7,249 bases of DNA from Gemmatimonadales bacterium (GTDB taxonomy: Bacteria > Gemmatimonadota > Gemmatimonadetes > Gemmatimonadales > GWC2-71-9), in the NCBI GenBank assembly GCA_013813145.1, contig JACCSE010000361.1, positions 1 to 7,249 of the forward strand. Reading direction: 5' to 3'. A program made the translations under genes and the position numbers. Positions within the stretch are counted from its first letter, which is position 1. Each line of letters opens with the position of its first letter. Positions 1 through 4,610 of the stretch are shown piece by piece. Under the pieces are notes generated by a model that made no database searches, was not told the origin of the DNA, and was given only the letters and a program-made list of their open reading frames with translations.

Positions 1-180
1 GGGATCGTCCGGCGCCGCCCGCGCCGCGCCCCGCGCATAGTCGAACGCTTCGTCGGGCAGACCCGCGTCCACCAGACGCCGGACCGAGTCGCCGGGCGCG
101 AGTTGCCCACGCGCCTGCCCAGCCGACCCGAACGCCAGCAGGGAGAGCACGGCAAGACCGGGGAGAGTGGAACGCGTCAT
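1..180 (-). CDS. Exported protein with TPR-like start, 5' part only (cut by window edge)
   Basis: Reading the minus strand from ATG at 180-178 gives 60 uninterrupted codons to the window edge, so only the N-terminus is visible. It begins MTRSTLPGLAVLSLLAFGSA, a short basic start followed by a hydrophobic stretch and small residues. This looks like a Sec signal peptide with cleavage near residues 20-24. The mature part contains LVDAGLPDEAFDYARGAA followed by an alanine/proline/aspartate segment, which has the spacing of the first half of a tetratricopeptide repeat (inference). A GGAG Shine-Dalgarno lies at 193-190, nine bases before the ATG, and supports this start. The gene is divergent from upp, with about 100 bp shared between the starts. 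The function cannot be named from 60 residues. A TPR scaffold or periplasmic/outer-membrane lipoprotein-like protein is the best guess. Confidence 0.6.
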   Translation of the reverse strand, partial: MTRSTLPGLAVLSLLAFGSAGQARGQLAPGDSVRRLVDAGLPDEAFDYARGAARAAPDDP

Positions 181-267
181 CGAGCCGATCTCCGAGCGAG
201 GAAGGAACCACGTAGTACGCCCGGGAGCCCCTGCCGGATCCCCCTACACCAGCGGCACGGGCGCCAG

Positions 268-279
268 CATATTGGACCC
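268..279 (+). promoter_or_regulatory. Putative -10 box of a leaderless upp promoter
   Basis: CATATT (268-273) matches the bacterial -10 consensus TATAAT at 4 of 6 positions and ends exactly 6 nt before the upp ATG at 280. Transcription from such a box would start at or next to the ATG. No Shine-Dalgarno stands before this start (only a GGA at 274-276). A weak -35 candidate, TACACC at 245-250, gives a 17-nt spacer. The same arrangement recurs before clc and holA. Confidence 0.4.
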
Positions 280-933
280 ATGCCCGACCACTCCTTCCCC
301 AACCTGACCGTCCTCACCCATCCGCTCATTCAGCACAAGCTCACCATCCTCCGCGACCGGGAGACCAGTACCCGCGATTTCAAGCAACTGGTGAGCGAGA
401 TCGCGATGCTGATGGCCTACGAGGTGACCAAGGACCTGGCGACCGAGCCGGTGGAGATCGAGACCCCGCTGGAACGGACCACCGGCCGGCAGGTGGCCGG
501 GAAGAAGCTCACCCTGGTGCCGATCCTCCGCGCGGGGCTCGGCATGGTGGACGGGATCACCCTGCTGGTGCCGTCGGCGCGGGTCGGTCACATCGGGCTC
601 TATCGGGAGCACGATACCCTGAAGCCGGTGGACTACTACTTCAAGATTCCCTCGGCGGAGGTGGAGCGGGATTTCTTCGTGCTCGACCCGATGCTGGCAA
701 CCGGCGGCTCCGCGGTGGCCGCGGTCGGCGCGCTCAGGGACGCGGGCGCCCGGCGAATCCGTTTCCTCTGCCTGGTCGCCGCCCCCGAGGGGGTGGAGCG
801 GATGCTGGGCGTTCACCCCGACGTGCCGCTGTACTCCGCCTCGCTCGACCGCCAGCTCAACGACCACGGCTACATCCTCCCGGGCCTGGGCGACGCGGGC
901 GATCGGCTCTTCGGCACCCGGAGCAAGGAGTGA
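280..933 (+). CDS. upp: Uracil phosphoribosyltransferase
   Basis: This is a cytoplasmic salvage enzyme that joins uracil to PRPP to give UMP and pyrophosphate. The 217-residue product is close to the usual ~208-210 of the family. Visible family signatures are an N-terminal HPLIQHKLTILRDRETSTRDF block (14-34), the PILRAGLGM segment (81-89), the PRPP-binding loop VLDPMLATGGSA (134-145), and the C-terminal uracil-binding block GYILPGLGDAGDRLFGT (197-213). I chose ATG 280 because homology begins just after it. The reading frame stays open back to 103, but that extension has no family similarity and runs over the divergent minus-strand gene. There is no clear Shine-Dalgarno, and a -10-like CATATT lies 6 nt upstream, so the message may be leaderless. 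The stop codon overlaps the start of the next gene, indicating one operon. Confidence 0.96.
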   Translation: MPDHSFPNLTVLTHPLIQHKLTILRDRETSTRDFKQLVSEIAMLMAYEVTKDLATEPVEIETPLERTTGRQVAGKKLTLVPILRAGLGMVDGITLLVPSARVGHIGLYREHDTLKPVDYYFKIPSAEVERDFFVLDPMLATGGSAVAAVGALRDAGARRIRFLCLVAAPEGVERMLGVHPDVPLYSASLDRQLNDHGYILPGLGDAGDRLFGTRSKE

Positions 934-2321
934 GCGCCCTCCGGCTCACCTTCTGGGGCGCCGCCGGGCAGGTGACCGGGTCGATGCACCTGCTGGAGGC
1001 GGCGGGAGCGCGGTTCCTCCTCGACGCCGGCCTCTTCCAGGGACGCCGCGGCGCAACCCGCACCCTCAATGCCCGGGTCCCCTTCGATGCCCGCCGCATC
1101 GACGGGGTCGTGCTGAGCCACGCACACATCGACCACGCGGGCCGCCTGCCGCTGCTGGTGCGCGAGGGATTCCATGGCCCGATCTACGCCACGCCGGCCA
1201 CCCGGGATCTCTGCGCGGTGATGCTGCCAGATTCGGCGCACATCCAGGAGAAGGACTTCGAGTATCTCCAGCGAAACGGCAAGGCCGGGCCGGAAAGCGA
1301 GCCGCTCTACACCATGGCGGACGCGCTCGCGGTGCAGGATCTGACGATCGGGGTGCCCTATCGGCGAATCACCCACCTGCGGAAGCATCTCGCGCTCGAG
1401 CTGGTAGACGCGGGCCACATCCTCGGCTCGGCGACGCTGGATCTCCGGATCAGCGAGGGCGACAACCGCCGGATCGTCTTCTCCGGCGACATCGGACGGT
1501 CCGGGCTGCCGATCATCCGGGACCCCGAGCCCCCCTCGGGGCCGGTGGACGCGCTCATCGTCGAGGCGACTTACGCCGATCGCTCGCACGAGTCGGTGGC
1601 CGAGGCCGAGAGCAAGCTCGGCGAAGCGGTGCGGCGCACCGCGGCGCGAGGCGGCAAGGTGTTGATCCCGGCTTTCGCCGTCGGCCGGGTTCAGGAGCTG
1701 ATCTACAGCCTCCATCAGCTACACCGCGCGGGGAAAATCCCCGAGCTGCCGATCTACGTCGACAGTCCGCTCGCGGTGGACATCACGACCGTCTTTCGGA
1801 TGCATCCGGAGGTCTTCGACCACCGCGAACACCTGATCGCGAGCGGTGCGGAGCTGTTCGACTTCCCGCTGGTGCGCTACGTGCGCGACGTGGCGCAGTC
1901 GAAGGCGCTCAACGGAGCCCGGGGTCCAGCGGTCGTCATCGCCGCCTCCGGCATGGCGGAATCGGGGCGGATCCTGCACCACCTGGCCCATGGCATTGGC
2001 GACCACCGGAACCTGGTGCTCTTCGTTGGCTTTCAGGCCGAGCACACCCTCGGCCGCCGGATCCAGGAGGGCCAGGAAGTCGTGCGGATCCTGGGGCAGG
2101 AACATACCCGCCGCGCCGAGATCGAAACCATCAGCGGATACTCGGCCCATGCCGACCGGGCGGAGCTTCGCGCCTGGATTCGCCGGCTGGGCGGGCCGGT
2201 GCGCCGGGCGTTCGTGGTGCACGGCGAGGAGGCCGCCCTCGGCGCCATGGCCTCGCTGCTCCGGGACGAAGGGGTGCGCGAGGTCCACGTGCCGGCGCAC
2301 GGCGAAGCGTTCGACCTGTAG
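930..2321 (+). CDS. Metallo-beta-lactamase fold / beta-CASP RNase-like protein (YSH1/CPSF-like)
   Basis: The 463-residue protein belongs to the MBL-fold beta-CASP nucleases, related to bacterial and archaeal CPSF73/YSH1-type RNA-processing enzymes. The zinc-ligand signature SHAHIDHAG is present (H64, H66, D68, H69), followed by H163 in AGHILGS and D187 in SGDIGR. The beta-CASP motifs follow: acidic E212 in VEATYA (motif A), H407 in SGYSAHAD (motif B) and H431 in VVHGE (motif C). All expected catalytic positions are intact, so a zinc-dependent endo- and/or 5' exoribonuclease is likely. The RNA target is unknown. The start is GTG at 930, the only candidate before the conserved LTFWGAAGQVTGS block. 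GGAG at 920-923 is placed 6 nt ahead. GTG overlaps the upp TGA (GTGA), implying translational coupling. The alternative reading is a generic MBL hydrolase, but the beta-CASP motifs argue against that. Confidence 0.93.
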   Translation: MSALRLTFWGAAGQVTGSMHLLEAAGARFLLDAGLFQGRRGATRTLNARVPFDARRIDGVVLSHAHIDHAGRLPLLVREGFHGPIYATPATRDLCAVMLPDSAHIQEKDFEYLQRNGKAGPESEPLYTMADALAVQDLTIGVPYRRITHLRKHLALELVDAGHILGSATLDLRISEGDNRRIVFSGDIGRSGLPIIRDPEPPSGPVDALIVEATYADRSHESVAEAESKLGEAVRRTAARGGKVLIPAFAVGRVQELIYSLHQLHRAGKIPELPIYVDSPLAVDITTVFRMHPEVFDHREHLIASGAELFDFPLVRYVRDVAQSKALNGARGPAVVIAASGMAESGRILHHLAHGIGDHRNLVLFVGFQAEHTLGRRIQEGQEVVRILGQEHTRRAEIETISGYSAHADRAELRAWIRRLGGPVRRAFVVHGEEAALGAMASLLRDEGVREVHVPAHGEAFDL

Positions 2322-2324
2322 CGG

Positions 2325-2915
2325 GTGCGCCATCTCCGTCAGGGGCTCGGGCTGCTCTTCCTGGCCGGCGGGATCGTCTATACCGGCGGCCTCCTCGCGG
2401 TGCTGGTGGTCAGTCAGCAGGATCAGCGGCGCCCGGTGGACACCATCGTCGTGCTCGGGGCCGCGCAGTACAACGGCCGTCCCTCACCGGTGCTGCGGGC
2501 CCGGCTGGATCACGCGCTGGACCTCTACCGGGAAGGACTGGCGCCGCTCATCGTGGTGACCGGCGGCGTGGGGCGGGGAGACACCACCAGCGAAGCGATG
2601 GTGGGCCGCCGGTATCTCGTCGCGCGCGACGTGCCGGCAGCGGCGGTCGTGGCGCAGCCGCAGGGTCGCTCGACCATGACGTCGATGACAGCGGTCGCCG
2701 TCTGGCTCCGCCGCCGCGGCCTTCGCCGGGTCCTCTTGGTCAGCGACCCCTTCCACACCTTCCGCCTCCGGCTCGAGGCCCGCCGCACCGCCCTGGAGGC
2801 CTACACCTCACCCACGGAGAGCAGCCCCATCTCGGACAATCCGGTGCTGGAGTTGCGCTACCTCTTCGCGGAAGGCCTCAAGGTGCCGGTGGCCTGGGTG
2901 CGGGGGATGTTGTGA
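2325..2915 (+). CDS. DUF218 (SanA/ElyC/YdcF family) membrane-anchored protein
   Basis: This 196-residue protein has a basic N-terminus and one hydrophobic segment (about residues 8-29), then a DUF218 domain (about 38-190). The domain shows the usual VVLGA strand (42-46), a TGG turn (79-81), SEAMVGRRYLV (89-99), GRSTMTSM (114-121) and VSDPFHTFRL (139-148). Family members such as SanA, ElyC and YdcF are linked to cell-envelope integrity, vancomycin sensitivity or peptidoglycan/undecaprenyl metabolism, but the biochemical activity is poorly defined. The single helix suggests the domain faces outside the cytoplasm (inference). The GTG start at 2325 lies only 3 nt after the preceding TAG. No Shine-Dalgarno is visible, so translation is probably coupled. 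This is the last gene of the upp operon. A palindromic repeat begins 8 nt after its stop. Confidence 0.88.
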   Translation: MRHLRQGLGLLFLAGGIVYTGGLLAVLVVSQQDQRRPVDTIVVLGAAQYNGRPSPVLRARLDHALDLYREGLAPLIVVTGGVGRGDTTSEAMVGRRYLVARDVPAAAVVAQPQGRSTMTSMTAVAVWLRRRGLRRVLLVSDPFHTFRLRLEARRTALEAYTSPTESSPISDNPVLELRYLFAEGLKVPVAWVRGML

Positions 2916-2922
2916 GTGTGTT

Positions 2923-2987
2923 GTCACCCTGAGCGAAGCGAAGGGACATGCCCTGGGCTCTGTCCCCTTCACTTCGTTCAGGGTGAC
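2923..2987. repeat. Long imperfect palindrome of the 'HPERSEG' repeat type
   Basis: The left arm 2923-2948 (starting GTCACCCTGAGCGAAGCG) and the right arm 2961-2987 are near-perfect reverse complements. The only differences are one G/T wobble-type position, one C/A mismatch and one extra C in the right arm. The 12-nt centre contains a small GCCC-T-GGGC palindrome. Translated, this sequence gives the strings HPERSEG on one strand and VTLNEVKG / CPFASLRVT on the other. These are well known as spurious ORF fragments produced by an intergenic repeat spread through many bacterial genomes. It sits between the DUF218 stop and the Nudix gene, where it could act as a transcript-end hairpin or 3' stabiliser. 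It lacks a T-tract, so a classic intrinsic terminator is not shown. Confidence 0.85.
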
Positions 2988-3033
2988 GTGGATCCCGTTA
3001 GGCATTCACCCTCACTCCTTACGTCGCTTACCC

Positions 3034-3576
3034 ATGCCCCTTCTCTCCACCGACCGCCTCTACACCGGCCGCGTCGTCAACCTCGACCTCGATACCGTTG
3101 GCTTTCCCGACGGCTCCTCCGGCCGGCTGGAGATGTTTCGGCACCCGGGGGCGTCGGCCGTCGTGCCGTTTCTGGATCCGCCCACCGATCCCGATCCGCG
3201 CATTCTCCTCATCCGGCAGTTCCGCCATGCAGCCGACGGGTTCATTTGGGAAGTGCCTGCGGGACGGCTGGACCCGGGGGAGAGTCCGGAGGCATGCGCC
3301 GCGAGGGAGTTGGAGGAGGAGAGCGGGATGCGGGCCGATCGGCTGGAGCGGCTCACCACCATCTATACCACCCCGGGGTTCACCGACGAGCGGATCCATC
3401 TCTTCCTCGCGACCGGCCTCCAAGCCGGCGCCCAGGGGCGGGAGGCCGATGAGTTCATGGAGGTGGTGCCGCTCCCCTGGTCGGAGGTACTGCGGCTGAT
3501 CCGGTCGGGCGAGCTGAGTGATGGGAAGACTCTGGTGAGCGTGATGTTTGTTCAATGTTTTATGCGATATCCTTGA
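3034..3576 (+). CDS. Nudix hydrolase, ADP-ribose pyrophosphatase-like
   Basis: The 180-residue protein carries a complete Nudix box, G77-x5-E83-x7-R91-E92-L93-x-E95-E96-x-G98-M99, which binds the metal ions used to cleave nucleoside diphosphate-X bonds. The upstream LLIRQFRHAADGFIWEVPAGRLD context (58-80) and the later TPGFTDERIHLFLA (113-126) and EADEFMEV (137-144) segments are typical of the ADP-ribose/NudF-type subgroup, so ADP-ribose to AMP plus ribose-5-phosphate is the likely reaction. Substrate assignment is by family only. ATG 3034 was preferred over GTG 2983, which lies inside the palindromic repeat and would add 17 residues without family character. No Shine-Dalgarno is visible. The last dozen or so codons (about 3535-3576) switch to A/T-rich codons (ttt, gtt, caa, tgt, tat), unlike the rest of the gene. 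Confidence 0.93.
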   Translation: MPLLSTDRLYTGRVVNLDLDTVGFPDGSSGRLEMFRHPGASAVVPFLDPPTDPDPRILLIRQFRHAADGFIWEVPAGRLDPGESPEACAARELEEESGMRADRLERLTTIYTTPGFTDERIHLFLATGLQAGAQGREADEFMEVVPLPWSEVLRLIRSGELSDGKTLVSVMFVQCFMRYP

Positions 3577-3580
3577 ACAA
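3548..3580. repeat. 8-bp inverted repeat across the Nudix stop, in an AT-rich patch
   Basis: TTGTTCAA (3548-3555) and TTGAACAA (3573-3580) are perfect reverse complements around a 17-nt spacer and straddle the Nudix stop codon. The surrounding 3541-3600 block is 38 of 60 A/T, the richest stretch in the window. It could be an operator, a weak hairpin or chance. The right arm overlaps the best -35 candidate for the sigma factor gene. Confidence 0.4.
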
Positions 3581-3601
3581 TTGTGCGGCTTGTTTTAGCT
3601 T
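3573..3601 (+). promoter_or_regulatory. Weak candidate promoter for the sigma factor gene
   Basis: TTGAAC (3573-3578, 4 of 6 to TTGACA) is 17 nt from TAGCTT (3596-3601, 3 of 6 to TATAAT), within the AT-rich patch. A start near 3608 would give a leader of about 75 nt containing the inverted and direct repeats described separately. The match is weak, and an alternative-sigma promoter would not be recognised this way. Confidence 0.2.
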
Positions 3602-3611
3602 GGGGTCGTCC

Positions 3612-3654
3612 GCTCGGGATGAGATCATGCCCCCGAGCTACTGTTTGCCCGAGC
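3612..3654 (+). promoter_or_regulatory. Structured leader with one 5' arm and two competing 3' arms
   Basis: GCTCGGG at 3612-3618 can pair perfectly with CCCGAGC at 3632-3638 or with a second identical CCCGAGC at 3648-3654. The first hairpin is extended inward by ATG/CAT pairs (3619-3621 with 3626-3628), with a 3-nt bulge. The two 3' arms form a direct repeat of CCCGAGCT at 16-nt spacing. The structure ends 17 nt before the sigma factor Shine-Dalgarno. It could be an RNA switch, or the direct repeats could be a DNA operator. Neither is proven. Confidence 0.4.
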
Positions 3655-3682
3655 TTTGCCTCACAGTGGGCGAGGAGCCGCA

Positions 3683-4294
3683 GTGGCAGTCTCCGCATCG
3701 AGGACCCGGTGGGGCGTTGTCAGTCCCGACAACGCACAGCTCGTCGCGGCGCACCTGGCAGGCGACCCCCGCGCCTTTCAGGAGCTGGTCGACCGTTACC
3801 GGGGTCCGCTGCTCAACTTCGTAACCCGCATGATCGGCGATCGCGAGCGCGCCGAGGACCTGGTGCAGGAGGCATTCATCCGGGTGTACCGGCACCTGCA
3901 TCGGTTCGACAGTACCAGGAAGTTCTCCACCTGGATCTACACCATCGCTTCCAACCTGGGGAAGAACGAGCTCCGCAACCGGAGCCGGAACCCCCTGGTG
4001 CTCTACCAGTCGCTCCGGCCGCACGGTGAGGACGATGAGCGCCCGCTCCAGTTCGAGGACTCCAGCGCCCGGCCCGACGACATGTTCGCGAACCGGCACC
4101 TGCGGGAACTGGTGGACCGGACAGTGGCGACGTTGGCCCCGCACCATCGGGAGGTGTTCGTCATGCGGGAGCTGGAGGGGCGGGGCTACGAGGAGATCGC
4201 CCAGCTCACCGGCTCCAATCTGGGCACGGTCAAGAGTCGCCTGAACCGTGCCCGCCGCGCTTTCGCCGAGCGTATCGCGCCCTACCTCGACTGA
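3683..4294 (+). CDS. ECF-type RNA polymerase sigma factor (sigma-70 family)
   Basis: The 203-residue protein contains only sigma regions 2 and 4, as in extracytoplasmic-function sigma factors. Region 2 spans about residues 28-101 (DPRAFQELVDRYRGPLLNFV, then DRERAEDLVQEAFIRVYRHL and FSTWIYTIASNLGKNELRNR). Region 4 spans about 140-198 (LVDRTVATLAPHHREVFVMR, then the helix-turn-helix YEEIAQLTGSNLGTVKSRLN). The acidic linker 114-134 joins them. GTG 3683 was chosen because GAGGAG at 3672-3677 sits 5 nt before it. A TTG at 3656 in the same frame would add nine residues without support. No anti-sigma gene follows: the next gene encodes a ClC transporter, so regulation by a neighbouring membrane anti-sigma is not evident. 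Its leader carries competing inverted repeats and it may be autoregulated (inference). The target promoters are unknown. Confidence 0.93.
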   Translation: MAVSASRTRWGVVSPDNAQLVAAHLAGDPRAFQELVDRYRGPLLNFVTRMIGDRERAEDLVQEAFIRVYRHLHRFDSTRKFSTWIYTIASNLGKNELRNRSRNPLVLYQSLRPHGEDDERPLQFEDSSARPDDMFANRHLRELVDRTVATLAPHHREVFVMRELEGRGYEEIAQLTGSNLGTVKSRLNRARRAFAERIAPYLD

Positions 4295-4320
4295 GATCCC
4301 ACCGGGCGTGGCGGCACGAG

Positions 4321-4333
4321 TATCTTTCTCGTC
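4321..4333 (+). promoter_or_regulatory. Putative -10 box of a leaderless clc promoter
   Basis: TATCTT (4321-4326) matches TATAAT at 4 of 6 positions and ends 7 nt before the GTG start at 4334, the distance expected if transcription begins at the start codon. No Shine-Dalgarno is present in front of this GTG. No convincing -35 hexamer is seen at 16-18 nt. Confidence 0.35.
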
Positions 4334-4585
4334 GTGCCGCGATTGTACAGTCTCTGGGATCGCTTTGCCGACTGGTTCAATCGCCTCGGCCTGAGCGAGA
4401 ACACGATCCTCCTCGGCTTCGCCGTGGGAATCGGGCTCGCGAGCGCGCTCGGCGTGGTGGCATTCTACTACCTGATCGACCTCGCCTACTGGATTCTCTA
4501 CCTCACCCCGGCCGTCTACCTCACCCAATCGGGCTTCCTGGCCTACCGGCCGCTGCTCACGGGAGTCGGTCTCACCGTCGCCTGA
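4334..4585 (+). CDS. ClC chloride/proton antiporter, N-terminal fragment ending at an in-frame TGA
   Basis: Eighty-three residues from GTG 4334 form the beginning of a ClC-family transporter: a short cytoplasmic start (MPRLYSLWDRFADWF), a hydrophobic helix (about 26-55) and the start of a second (about 68-83) ending LLTGVGLTVA. In intact ClC proteins this runs directly into a segment like the one that follows in the same frame after the TGA at 4583-4585 (V-I-M-R-A-F-A-P-G), which aligns with FLVRKYAPEA in E. coli ClcA as I recall it. The fragment and the downstream ORF are therefore two halves of one gene. The start is supported by hydrophobicity onset and by the -10-like TATCTT 7 nt upstream, without a Shine-Dalgarno. 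A free 83-residue product would be unlikely to transport anything alone. Confidence 0.75.
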   Translation: MPRLYSLWDRFADWFNRLGLSENTILLGFAVGIGLASALGVVAFYYLIDLAYWILYLTPAVYLTQSGFLAYRPLLTGVGLTVA

Positions 4586-4610
4586 GTCATCATGCGGGCG
4601 TTCGCGCCCG
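4583..4610 (+). other. In-frame TGA within clc, followed by a GC hairpin with a UUCG loop
   Basis: TGA 4583-4585 lies in the clc frame between codons GCC (Ala) and GTC (Val), with 83 family-like codons before it and 504 after it. Nine bases downstream, CGGGCG (4595-4600) and CGCCCG (4605-4610) form a perfect six-pair stem around TTCG (4601-4604). A single base change (from CGA, GGA, TGG or TGC, for example) would explain the stop. A sequencing error, a true nonsense mutation or readthrough cannot be told apart here. Confidence 0.85.

Noticed and set aside
103..279. N-terminal extension of upp by 59 codons
   Set aside because: It has no similarity to the family, runs antisense over the divergent gene's start and signal peptide, and the standard family N-terminus begins after ATG 280.
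2916..3452. Plus-strand frame of 178 codons starting MCCHPERSEG
   Set aside because: The first part is the translated palindromic repeat, and the rest overlaps the Nudix gene in another frame with Arg/Pro/His-rich sequence. HPERSEG proteins are known annotation artefacts.
4313..4338. Imperfect hairpin GGCAC-GAG / CTC-GTC-GTGCC as a terminator after the sigma factor gene
   Set aside because: The stem is broken by a 3-nt bulge, includes the clc start codon, and is not followed by a T-tract. It is more likely incidental.
4583..4585. UGA reassigned to an amino acid across the genome
   Set aside because: Several intact genes here (upp, the DUF218 gene, the Nudix gene, the sigma factor gene, holA) end at TGA with family-typical lengths.
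4583..4610. Selenocysteine UGA with SECIS-like hairpin in clc
   Set aside because: The position corresponds to a transmembrane helix residue with no redox role. The hairpin's TTCG loop lacks a G in its first two positions, as bacterial SECIS elements require. ClC selenoproteins are not known to me.
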